Below are positions 25,063-34,239 of a stretch of 39,358 nucleotides of DNA, piece by piece. Both the position numbers and the translations under genes were made by a program. The stretch covers positions 1 through 39,358 of the forward strand of contig NZ_JPMI01000403.1 in assembly GCF_000733295.1 (NCBI RefSeq), in the 5' to 3' direction. The notes beneath the pieces were generated by a model. The model was given only the letters and a program-made list of their open reading frames with translations. It was not told where the DNA came from and searched no databases. Numbering within the stretch: position 1 is the first letter of the stretch; every line of letters starts with the position of its first letter. This stretch comes from Archangium violaceum Cb vi76. GTDB lineage: Bacteria; Myxococcota; Myxococcia; Myxococcales; Myxococcaceae.

Positions 25063-26070
25063 TTACTTCCTCTCCGCGTAGATGTGGTTCCAGATGGTCT
25101 CGGGGCCGGGCATCGGCTCCTGGATGACCTGACGGGCCATGGCGGCCATGTCCTCGCTGTAGCGATTGCGCAGGTCGTCCATCTCCTTGCGCGTGAGGAT
25201 GCCGTGCTTCTCCAGGCGCTGCTCGAACGTGGTCAGGCAGTCCTGCTCGTTGCCCACCATGTTGGCGCCGGACGCCGAGGAGTGGCCGTACAGGCGCGAC
25301 ACCACCGCCTCCATCAGGAAGGGCTTGCGCTCCTTGCGCACGTACTCCATGGCCTCCTGCAACTCCAGGTACGCGTTGATGGGATCGTTCCCATCGATCG
25401 TCTTGGTGCGCATGTTGAAGGCCTTGCCGCGATCGGCCACGTTCGTCTCGCCGTGCTGGCCCTCGGCCGACGTGGAGATGCCCCACTTGTTGTTGGTGAC
25501 GATGATGAGCACGGGCAGCTCGTTGCCCTTGCGCGAGCTCCACACCAGGCACGAGGCGAAATCGCCCTCGGCCGTGCCCGCGTCACCGCCGGTGACGATG
25601 GTGATGCCGTCACCGCCGTGGCGCTTCTGCATCAGCGCCGTGCCCGGGGCCATCGCGTACTGCACCTCGATGGGGGAGGACACCGGGGCGATGTTCCACT
25701 CGCGCTTGGAGAAGTGGCCCGCGAAGTTGCGGCCGCCGGAGTAGGGGTCCGTCACCACGTTCTTCATCTGCCGCATCGCGCCGATGGGCTCCTCGCCCAG
25801 CGCCATCATCGTGGCGGACTGGCGGTAGTGCGCGTGCAGGTAGTCGTAGGCCGGTCCCTGGCCCTTCTTCATCAGCAGGCCGAGGGGCACGTTGAAGGCC
25901 TCCTCGCCCGGGCCGCCAATCCAGAAGTAGCCGTGGCCCTGCTTGTACATCTGGATGAGGCGCTCTTCGAGGACGCGCGCCTTCACCATCAGGTCGTGCA
26001 TCCGGACCAGCAATTCCCGCTCGAGCGGGAGCGACTCTTCTTCGCGGTTGAGGAGGCGGGGTTTTGGCAC
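25063..26070 (-). CDS. 2-oxoacid dehydrogenase E1 component, alpha subunit (TPP-binding)
   Basis: 335 residues if the GTG at 26070 (VPKPRLLNREEESL) is the start; a TTG at 26118 would add 16 residues without family similarity. The TPP-Mg motif runs from GGDAGTAEGDFASCL to VTNNKWGIST, matching GDG-x25-NN apart from Ala for the second Gly. HAHYRQSATMMALGEEP and RLYGHSSASGANMV are the other conserved E1-alpha blocks. It pairs with the beta subunit in one operon. Substrate is likely branched-chain 2-oxoacids, which supply iso-fatty-acid starters and development signals in myxobacteria, but that is inference. Confidence 0.93.
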   Translation of the reverse strand: MPKPRLLNREEESLPLERELLVRMHDLMVKARVLEERLIQMYKQGHGYFWIGGPGEEAFNVPLGLLMKKGQGPAYDYLHAHYRQSATMMALGEEPIGAMRQMKNVVTDPYSGGRNFAGHFSKREWNIAPVSSPIEVQYAMAPGTALMQKRHGGDGITIVTGGDAGTAEGDFASCLVWSSRKGNELPVLIIVTNNKWGISTSAEGQHGETNVADRGKAFNMRTKTIDGNDPINAYLELQEAMEYVRKERKPFLMEAVVSRLYGHSSASGANMVGNEQDCLTTFEQRLEKHGILTRKEMDDLRNRYSEDMAAMARQVIQEPMPGPETIWNHIYAERK

Positions 26071-26118
26071 GCGCGTCTCTCTAGTCAGGGGGAAGGAACG
26101 GGGCCCCCTATACCCCAA

Positions 26119-26349
26119 AGGCGGCCCGGAAACTCAAGCACCCCGGGCGTGATTCCCTGCTCTGGACATGCCGCGCTGCGGCACAGGCGGAGGACGTGTT
26201 GCACGCTGTTCACGCACCGCGTGAGCCCGCCCGCACCCGCGCCGGGACGGCTGCTGGCAGCCAACAGGCCGGCTGATGAGGCGGCGAGCGGGGCGGCGCT
26301 GTTTGGGAGCGCCGAGGTGGCCCGGGACGTGGCGCGGGTCCTTCACTGA
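26119..26349. other. Non-coding gap upstream of the E1 operon
   Basis: With 26350-26520 this is a gap of about 400 bp between divergent genes. I see no conserved gene. One plus-strand frame ending with TGA at 26351-26353 reads RLLAANRPADEAASGAALFG, which is plausible protein but has no start or ribosome site, and may be decayed coding sequence. A promoter for the E1 operon must lie here but I cannot point to it. Confidence 0.4.
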
Positions 26350-26350
26350 A

Positions 26351-26450
26351 AACGCCATCCTGTTACAGCGTGACGCTGAGCACGTCGTACGTCTTCAACG
26401 GTGGCAATGACTCCGCCCGCGTCGACGGCGTCACCGCCACGGTGACCTAA
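26351..26450 (+). pseudogene. Possible C-terminal relic of a secreted beta-rich protein
   Basis: After an in-frame TGA, the frame runs CYSVTLSTSYVFNGGNDSAR then VDGVTATVT and stops at TAA 26450. It reads like the last beta strands of an extracellular domain but has no start codon, ribosome site or upstream domain. It sits 70 bp before the repeat-rich surface protein, so it may be a leftover of a related neighbouring gene. Chance cannot be excluded. Confidence 0.3.
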
Positions 26451-26520
26451 TTTCCGCCGCTTCGAAGATGAGTAGAGTGGTCATCGGCTCCGGGAGATCT
26501 TCGGGCCGAGGAGGACCAGG

Positions 26521-28929
26521 ATGCGGCATCCAGGGTGGACCGGTGCGGTGCTTGGGGTGGGTCTGCTGGCCGCGGCGTTCGCCGGCTGGCACCACTCCGC
26601 GGGACCTCATGACGTCCAGGCCGAGGCGCCCACACGGCCCTCGGTCTCTTCCGCCAAGTCCGTCGCGGTGCCTCGGGCCGTGACCGCCCCCGCGCGGGAA
26701 GTGCGCTCCATCCGCGGCACCGTCCGGGGCGCCCGGGGTCCCGTGGCGGGCGCGACGGTGTTCGCGTCCAGGACCGTGGAGGGTGAATCCCTGACGGGCC
26801 TGCCCTGTGTGGAAGGCCTCGGACGGATGCGCGGCGACCATCCCATGCGCCATTGTGTCACCTGGCAGCGGGCCGAGGTGCTCGTGGCCCAGCGGCAGGG
26901 CGAGGCACCGGTCCTCGCCCAGGCCTTGTCCACCCAGGACGGAGCCTTCTTCCTGGATGGACTGGAAGCGGGCTCCTACTCGCTCTGGGTGGAGAGTCCC
27001 AAGGGCGTGGGTCTCCTGCGGGACGTGGCCGTGGGGCAGGAGGGAGTGGAAGTGGTGCTGGGCGCGGGCTCCCGGCTATCGGGAAGCGTGACCGACGAGC
27101 AGCGGATGCCAGTGGAGGGAGCGCTCGTCACCGCCGTCTTCACCGCGCACAGCCGCTTCTTCGAGACCCTCGCGGACGCGCAAGGCCGCTATCACCTGGG
27201 GCCCTTGCCCCGGGGGGAGTACGTCCTCGTCGCTTCCCACCAGGGGACGATGTCCCGGGCCACGCCCCTGCGGCTTCATCCTCCCGACGTGCAGCAGTCC
27301 TTCACCCTGCTCGCTCCGAGGACGCTCGTCGGCCGGGTGCTGTCCCCGGAGGGGAAGCCCGTAGCGGGGGCGGAGGTCTCGCTCGGACGGAAGGATGAGC
27401 GCCGGGTACTCACCGACGAGCGGGGTCACTTCTCCTTCGAGGGGCTGACCACCGCATTGGCCTATCCAGTCACCGCGCACCACGGCGGCCTCATGGGCAC
27501 CCGGGGGGTCTACTTCCCCTCGTCGCAAGAGGATGGCACCCCCTCGCCCCTCTCCAAGGAGATCACCGTGGAGCTCGAGACGGCCCTCGCCGAGTTGGAG
27601 GGCGTGGTCCGGGACGAGCGGGGACAGCCGGTCGCGGAGGCCTTCATCAAGCTCCACGCGGGCAGCGGCTGCGTGGTCAGCAGCTACCTGGCGAAAACGG
27701 ACGCCCAAGGGGCCTATCACTTCGGGCCCCTATCGCCGACCCGGGTGTCCTTGTCGGTGTCTTCTCCGGATGGCCGCCTGTTCGCCTCGCACCAGGAAAC
27801 CCTTTCCGCGGGAACGCGCACCCTGGACCTCACCCTGGAGTTCGTTCCCCGCGTCGAGGGCATCCTGGTGGATGCGCGAGGCCAGCCCGTTGAGGGCGAG
27901 CAGGTGTCGCTCCTCACGCGTCCGGGTGAGCTCGCGTGGAGTCACTCGGACAAGTCCGGGCCGGGGGGACGCTTCTCCCTCCGGGCGTTTCGTCCCGGGC
28001 CCCTGCTGCTCCGGGTGGGTCCGGACTCGGACGTGGAGTCGTCCAGCCAGGTCATCTGGTCCCAGGAGGTGCCAGTCCCCGCGGCGGATCTGCGGGTGGT
28101 CATCTCGCGCCGGCCCACCGTGGAGGGAGAGCTGGTGGACGAGGAGGGTCAACCCGTGGCCCAGGCCCTGGTGAGCCTCTGGTCGTCCGAGGCGTCCTCG
28201 GACCTGGAGCTCGAGTCGGGCACCACGGACGCCCAGGGCCGGTTCTCGCTCATCGCGCCGCGTCCGGGCCGCTACCGGGTCTCCGCCGAGCTGGAGGACC
28301 ACTCCTTCGCCCATGCCACCGCGCGAGTGGTGGAAGTCGGGCCCGAGGGAGCCCGGGTGCGGCTGCGCTTCGAGGCCGGGCACTCCCTCTCGGGCATCGT
28401 GGTGGATCTCCAGGGAAGGCCCGTCCCGGGGGCCGTCGTCGGCTTCCAGTCCGAGCACCGCTCGATCATGCACTCCCGTTACGAGCCCGAGGTGCGCGCC
28501 ACGACCGGTCCCGATGGACGCTTCACCTTCGCTTCCGTGTCGGGAGACTCGAGCGTGTTGTCGGTGGAGTCGGAGGACTTCCTGCTGGCCGAACCCCTGC
28601 GGGAGGACATGCCGGAGCGGATACGGCTGGAGCCCTCGGCGCGTGAGGTGCGGGTCGTCCTCGCGCGCAAGGCGATGCTGCGCGCCCGGCTCGTCCGCGC
28701 GGATGGCTCGACCGTCACGAGCTTCACGGTGAATGGCGAGGAGATGTACGACGAGCAGGGGCTCCTGGAATGGCCCATCGTGCGGACCGGCTCCCTGAAC
28801 CTGGAGATCTCCATCGACGAGGACGAGGACGAGCGGTCCGCCACGGTGAAGCGGACCGTGTTCGTGCGGCAGGAGGTGGACCAGGACCTGGGCGTCATCA
28901 CCCTGCCTCCGTCGATTCCAGTTCCATGA
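26521..28929 (+). CDS. Surface protein with seven carboxypeptidase-regulatory-like repeats
   Basis: 802 residues from ATG 26521 after AGGAGGACCAGG. An N-terminal hydrophobic segment (VLGVGLLAAAFAGW) anchors or exports it. Seven Ig-like beta modules of the carboxypeptidase regulatory/SdrD-B type begin near residues 63, 185, 269, 357, 443, 533 and 622, each with G-x-V/L-x-D-x-x-G-x-P-V, for example EGVVRDERGQPVAEA and SGIVVDLQGRPVPGA. Most are 80-95 residues apart. No enzyme domain is present. It is probably an extracytoplasmic binding or structural protein; proteins like this are abundant in myxobacteria. Neighbouring genes offer no further clue. Confidence 0.9.
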   Translation: MRHPGWTGAVLGVGLLAAAFAGWHHSAGPHDVQAEAPTRPSVSSAKSVAVPRAVTAPAREVRSIRGTVRGARGPVAGATVFASRTVEGESLTGLPCVEGLGRMRGDHPMRHCVTWQRAEVLVAQRQGEAPVLAQALSTQDGAFFLDGLEAGSYSLWVESPKGVGLLRDVAVGQEGVEVVLGAGSRLSGSVTDEQRMPVEGALVTAVFTAHSRFFETLADAQGRYHLGPLPRGEYVLVASHQGTMSRATPLRLHPPDVQQSFTLLAPRTLVGRVLSPEGKPVAGAEVSLGRKDERRVLTDERGHFSFEGLTTALAYPVTAHHGGLMGTRGVYFPSSQEDGTPSPLSKEITVELETALAELEGVVRDERGQPVAEAFIKLHAGSGCVVSSYLAKTDAQGAYHFGPLSPTRVSLSVSSPDGRLFASHQETLSAGTRTLDLTLEFVPRVEGILVDARGQPVEGEQVSLLTRPGELAWSHSDKSGPGGRFSLRAFRPGPLLLRVGPDSDVESSSQVIWSQEVPVPAADLRVVISRRPTVEGELVDEEGQPVAQALVSLWSSEASSDLELESGTTDAQGRFSLIAPRPGRYRVSAELEDHSFAHATARVVEVGPEGARVRLRFEAGHSLSGIVVDLQGRPVPGAVVGFQSEHRSIMHSRYEPEVRATTGPDGRFTFASVSGDSSVLSVESEDFLLAEPLREDMPERIRLEPSAREVRVVLARKAMLRARLVRADGSTVTSFTVNGEEMYDEQGLLEWPIVRTGSLNLEISIDEDEDERSATVKRTVFVRQEVDQDLGVITLPPSIPVP

Positions 28930-28953
28930 AGGCAGCGGAGGGTCAGGTTCTGA

Positions 28954-28983
28954 TTGGCTCCGGTCATCAGTATGCCTTATACT
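28954..28983 (+). promoter_or_regulatory. Sigma-70-like promoter of the double-glycine peptide gene
   Basis: TTGGCT (28954-28959) and TATACT (28978-28983) are 18 bp apart, with the -10 box ending 28 bp before the peptide ATG. The TATACT box is near-consensus, which is rare in such GC-rich sequence. Confidence 0.55.
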
Positions 28984-29011
28984 TGAGCGTCCATTCGCGA
29001 AAGGGCAGCCC

Positions 29012-29191
29012 ATGATGAAGAAGAGCGAGAAGAAGTTCCCGCGCACGCAGGTCATCGAGCGTCAGAACGAGCGCGCTCTCCAGGTGCTGGAGCTGGACGA
29101 GAAGGCGCTCGATCAGATCCGCGGAGGTAGTGCCGAGTACGGCCTGCCGCCCCCGGATGAAGACATCATCAAGAATCACAAGCTGAAGTAG
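29012..29191 (+). CDS. Double-glycine leader peptide, 59 aa
   Basis: Starts ATG-ATG at 29012 after AAGGG; the second ATG is also possible. The leader contains ALQVLELDEKALDQIRGG, an almost ideal bacteriocin-type double-glycine signal (alternating hydrophobic/acidic, Ile at -4, Arg at -3, GG). The core is SAEYGLPPPDEDIIKNHKLK, 20 residues, acidic then basic, no Cys, with a run of prolines. No Cys or known modification residues beyond Ser and Lys are available, so an unmodified exported peptide is the simplest reading. It has its own promoter-like sequence. No C39 exporter or modifying enzyme is in the window, so export would need a gene elsewhere. It resembles the peptide at 826-1026 only in the leader. 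Confidence 0.75.
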   Translation: MMKKSEKKFPRTQVIERQNERALQVLELDEKALDQIRGGSAEYGLPPPDEDIIKNHKLK

Positions 29192-29207
29192 GCCCTCGCG
29201 GCCTCCG

Positions 29208-29315
29208 GTGGGCATCCAGGAAGTGACCATCGGGGGCGGCGGACTGCTCCAGCCCTCACCCTCCACGGACCTGCGTTGTCCAGGAGTCAATCTCTGGATG
29301 AATGAAGCGGTCTGA
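29208..29315 (+). CDS. Doubtful 35-aa open frame after the peptide gene
   Basis: GTG 29208 begins a frame (VGIQEVTIGGGGLLQPSPST, ending NLWMNEAV) that stops at 29315. It lies directly downstream of the double-glycine peptide and in a different frame. There is no ribosome site, so this may be chance, or a degraded second core. Confidence 0.2.
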   Translation: MGIQEVTIGGGGLLQPSPSTDLRCPGVNLWMNEAV

Positions 29316-29385
29316 GAGGAACCCAAGCGCATACGTTCACCCCTGGGAAAGCTCCTCGTGCCCAGTCACGAACCCAGGGGGATGA

Positions 29386-30699
<1,314 letters not shown>

Positions 30700-30713
30700 A
30701 CAGCCCACGCGGG

Positions 30714-33700
30714 TCATGCAGGGCCTGAACCCGCCCGTCGCAGACACACCGGCGCTGGCCTGATCGGGACCTCACCGTTGGGGAGTATCTTGTCTTCCCG
30801 CACCTGGTCGTTCTGATGGATCTGCTCCAGGAGCTTATCGGCCTCCCGCAGGGCCTGTCTCCGTTCCTCGCCGGAGCCGCCCTTCGCCTCCAATCGGGCG
30901 GCCTTGCACCGATAGGCCTGCGCGAGATCCCACCAGAACTCGTCGAAGATCGCGTGCTTGAACTTGTCCCGATCGATCTTTTCGATCTCCCGGATGGCGG
31001 CTTGGGGGTCAGCCCGTCCGAGCAAGACCTCCCCCAGCGCGGAGATGGCCATTGCCTCCTTGGTCTCGTCGCTGCTGCTGCTGCTCAATTCGCGCGCCCT
31101 GCGGGCGAACCCCTCCGCCAGCTCGCCCTCCTCAGGGCTCGGCCCGAAAGCGGTATTGGGGATGCTCTCATCCCAGAAGCGTAAGCGCCCATCCGAGAAG
31201 CGGAAGCTCCACTCCCAGAAATTGTACGCATAGCGGAGCATCGCATCGACGTGGGTCGGATCGAGATTGATCGCCTGCTCGTACTCCATGAGCGCCGCAC
31301 GATAGGCGCGGGAAATCATCTCGCCACGGTTCTTGTCGTACCAGATATCCTCCAGATCCCAGACGATGTCGCCATACTTGTCCGCCCGGAAGACGTGAGC
31401 ATTGGCATCCTTGCTCAGGAGCATCATCGGATTCTCGTCATCGAGCTGGTAGGCCATCCTGGCCTCGCCGCACTGGAACGAGACCTTCCGCAAGGGGTCA
31501 TTGGAGAGCGCCGCGGCGTTCTTGTAGTACTTCGAGGCCGCTCGGAAGTGCAGTCGCCGGGGCCGCTCCGTCCAGGGTGGGGGCGCCCGTGGCTGCGGCT
31601 GCTCGCCTTCCGCCAGGGGACACTCCTGGCGCACCCCGTCATTGCCCTCCGTGAATTGGGGCCGCTCGAAGAGCCTCCCGAGCGTGCCCTGCACGTGAGC
31701 CTCGCTCTCCCGGATGTCCGAGGCGGTATGCCAGGTGGCGGGCAGCTGCCGGTACACCCGTTCCGCGCGTTTGCAATAGAAATAGGCCCCCAGGCGCTTC
31801 TGGGAGGCCAGGTCCGTATGGCTTTCCGCCTCGGCCGCCTCGAACCCCAACAGGCAGAGCCCATAGTAGGCCTGGGTCTTCTCCAGTTGATGGCCCGGGA
31901 ACTGGATGATCCGTTGCCAGAGGAGGCGTGCCTCGCTCCGCCTCGCATCCGTCCTCCCCGAGATCATCATCGGCTCCGGCGTTGGCTCGGAGGCGACCGT
32001 CGTCCGTTGCAGGAAGCCCGTCGGGCCGGAGTGGAAGGACATGGAGGCCAGGGCGACCCGACCGGGGAGGAAGTAGGGGTTGAGCGTGATGCTGGTTCGG
32101 AAGGCATTGGTGGCCTGGTTCGTCTGGCCATCCGTCTGCAATGCAATCCCCAGGCTGTAGTACGCCAGGGTGAACCTGGGGTCCGACTTGATTGCCTCAC
32201 GCAAATGCCCGATGGCCTGGTCCAGGGAGTCGTAATTCGACGTACGCACGAACGACTCCCAGCTTTCCACCCCCTGGTGGAAGAACTCGAAAGCCTCCCG
32301 GGAGCGGGTGATGCCGGTATCCTTCAGCCGAGGGTCATCGCGGATGATCTCGAAGGCCAGGTCCTGGGTGAGGCGCGAGACGGCGTCAGCGAGCTTCGGC
32401 TCGGCCAATAGCTGCTTATTCTGCTGCGCCTCCTTCTTCAGCTGCTCCTTGTCCAACTCGACCCGCCAGGACTCCCCGTCGCTGTTCCTGGCAAGCAGGA
32501 TGTAACGGGTCTGCTCTTCATAGAGGGTGCTTCGAATGACGTTCACGCCCAGCAGCGCGCGCACCGGAGCCTGGATGGGCGCGGCCAGCATGCGGAAGGG
32601 AACCTTGATGCCTCCACTGATCTCCAGGACCAGGTTCTGGATGGCGGCGGCCGAGGTCCCGGATGCGTCCGACGCATAGCCGAACTGCTTCATCTGATGG
32701 GTGTCCCCAGGCTGCTGGAGCATGACCTCCGGCTGGAGCACCCACTTGAGGTCTCCGAGGGCATTCGTGAGGCTCTCGGCGAGGGTCTGGCCAAGCTCCT
32801 GCTCCTGCTCCTGCTCCTGGGGCGCGGAGAGTCCCATGACCACGAAGGGCTCGATGACCGTCTTGCCCGCGTTGGGCACCTCGTTGGCGGCGATCAGGAG
32901 GACCAGGGTCAGGGGGATCGTCGCCAGCAGGAGCCGGAGGGGCTTGCGAGCACTCAGCCAGTCGTATCCGCGTTTCAGGTGCTTGCCGGCCAGGGAGAGC
33001 CACCCGGGCCGGGTCATGCGCTCCTCCAGGCCTGGTTCCGGCGAGCCCTTCGTGGCGGACGAGCGCCAATGGCGGAGGCGCTGGAACAGTGGCCCCTCCA
33101 GGAGCGTCTCCGCCAGCACGAAGGCCATGAGGAGCACGCCGGCCAGGAAGAAGTGCATCCCGAACTCCGGGGAGAAGAGCAGGATGGCGACGAGCAACGG
33201 CAGGGCGAGCAGCGCGCCCAGGACGATGCGCCGGCACGGCAGCGACAGCCCGGGCAGTTCGACGCCCCTGAGCCGGCGGGTAGTGGCGGCCACCGCGAGG
33301 GCCAGCATGCCCGCGAGCGCCGCCCAGCAGGGCCATGGCCGAGCACCATCTCCACGCAGGGAGAGCTCGACGAGCTTCGCTCCGACGAGCGCCACTCCAA
33401 TGAGCCACGAGATGGCCACCAGCGCCTCTCGGCCTTTCTCGCGGAGCCACGCCCACCGGTGCTGGAACTCCCGCAGGAGAAGGAAGCTCCAGAGGCTCAG
33501 GCCGAGGGGAAAGGCCAGCATCAAGCAGATGCGCCAGATCTGATGCCACTGATAGGCGGATGCCGACTCCGTGAACTCCACTCGGCCGATGCTGAGGAGG
33601 GCCAGCACGGAGATGAAGGCCGCCGTCAACCCGGCGAGACTCGCGAGGGAGCGCACCCGAAGCAGGTCGAGGAGGCACCCGGCGAGACAGAGGCACAACC

Positions 33701-34160
33701 AGAGGAGCAGGGGAGGCGACCAGAGGTCATAGGAATAGATGGGTGGCAGCTCCGGCTCGTTGAGGCCGCTGAGCGGTTGGAGTTGCATGGCCGCCAGCAC
33801 CGCGACGAGCACGCCAAGGCCAGGCCGCCATGCTTGGGACTGGAGCCGACCCCCGCGAGTGCCGCCATGACACGCGTTCCAGGCCAGTCCGGCGCCAATG
33901 GCGATTCCCCCGAGGAACAGGTACATCCCGAGCCGGGTGAGTGTCCCGCCCTGCACCAGCATCACACCGAGGCCGGAGCTGACCACCAGCCGCCCCAGGA
34001 TGAAGAGGCGGGCCCAGAGCAGCACCCACCCCGCGATGACGAGCAGGAGCAGCCCCCAGGCCCGATCATGAGAGCCCCCTCTCGGCCGGCGGAGGAACCA
34101 GAGTCCCTCGAATGCCAGCAGAGCCGCGGTCAGTGCGACGGCGATGGCGCTCTGTCCCAT
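30714..34160 (-). CDS. Large multi-helix membrane protein with C-terminal TPR region
   Basis: 1148 residues from ATG 34160 (MGQSAIAVALTAALLAFEGL); GGGAGGGGG lies just upstream, and in-frame codons further up are poor. About the first 470 residues hold roughly twelve hydrophobic helices, the first being AIAVALTAALLAFEGLWFL. After a linker, another helix (PLRLLLATIPLTLVLLIA) leads to an outer domain with EPFVVMGLSAPQEQEQ, LGQTLAESLTNALGDLKWVL, which I compare with the TolB-N/FlgO-like domain often placed before TPRs. TPR-like helical repeats follow from about residue 690 (AIGHLREAIKSDPRFTLAYY; EYEQAINLDPTHVDAMLRYA). I do not recognise a known family for the whole protein. It lies 79 bp downstream of the ClC gene on the same strand and may be cotranscribed. 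Confidence 0.75.
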   Translation of the reverse strand: MGQSAIAVALTAALLAFEGLWFLRRPRGGSHDRAWGLLLLVIAGWVLLWARLFILGRLVVSSGLGVMLVQGGTLTRLGMYLFLGGIAIGAGLAWNACHGGTRGGRLQSQAWRPGLGVLVAVLAAMQLQPLSGLNEPELPPIYSYDLWSPPLLLWLCLCLAGCLLDLLRVRSLASLAGLTAAFISVLALLSIGRVEFTESASAYQWHQIWRICLMLAFPLGLSLWSFLLLREFQHRWAWLREKGREALVAISWLIGVALVGAKLVELSLRGDGARPWPCWAALAGMLALAVAATTRRLRGVELPGLSLPCRRIVLGALLALPLLVAILLFSPEFGMHFFLAGVLLMAFVLAETLLEGPLFQRLRHWRSSATKGSPEPGLEERMTRPGWLSLAGKHLKRGYDWLSARKPLRLLLATIPLTLVLLIAANEVPNAGKTVIEPFVVMGLSAPQEQEQEQELGQTLAESLTNALGDLKWVLQPEVMLQQPGDTHQMKQFGYASDASGTSAAAIQNLVLEISGGIKVPFRMLAAPIQAPVRALLGVNVIRSTLYEEQTRYILLARNSDGESWRVELDKEQLKKEAQQNKQLLAEPKLADAVSRLTQDLAFEIIRDDPRLKDTGITRSREAFEFFHQGVESWESFVRTSNYDSLDQAIGHLREAIKSDPRFTLAYYSLGIALQTDGQTNQATNAFRTSITLNPYFLPGRVALASMSFHSGPTGFLQRTTVASEPTPEPMMISGRTDARRSEARLLWQRIIQFPGHQLEKTQAYYGLCLLGFEAAEAESHTDLASQKRLGAYFYCKRAERVYRQLPATWHTASDIRESEAHVQGTLGRLFERPQFTEGNDGVRQECPLAEGEQPQPRAPPPWTERPRRLHFRAASKYYKNAAALSNDPLRKVSFQCGEARMAYQLDDENPMMLLSKDANAHVFRADKYGDIVWDLEDIWYDKNRGEMISRAYRAALMEYEQAINLDPTHVDAMLRYAYNFWEWSFRFSDGRLRFWDESIPNTAFGPSPEEGELAEGFARRARELSSSSSDETKEAMAISALGEVLLGRADPQAAIREIEKIDRDKFKHAIFDEFWWDLAQAYRCKAARLEAKGGSGEERRQALREADKLLEQIHQNDQVREDKILPNGEVPIRPAPVCLRRAGSGPA
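32795..32818. repeat. Hexanucleotide microsatellite in the membrane/TPR gene
   Basis: Four exact GCTCCT units encode the Gln-Glu run (QEQEQEQE) at the start of the outer domain. Changes in unit number would keep the frame but alter this acidic linker. Confidence 0.7.
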
Positions 34161-34239
34161 GAGGGACCCCCTCCCAGGCAATACATGCGGCATGCCTGGA
34201 CGCATTCCGCCCGTGGCCCCACCCAGGACCCGCGGCCCT

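Noticed and set aside
23974-26349. Plus-strand open frame opposite the E1 subunit genes
   Set aside because: Antisense to two genes with E1 signatures. Only its last 50 codons lie outside them, and these are described as an uncertain gap.
26134-26358. 74-codon minus-strand frame in the gap before the surface protein
   Set aside because: Arg/Pro-rich, without ribosome site or recognisable domain; consistent with chance in high-GC sequence.
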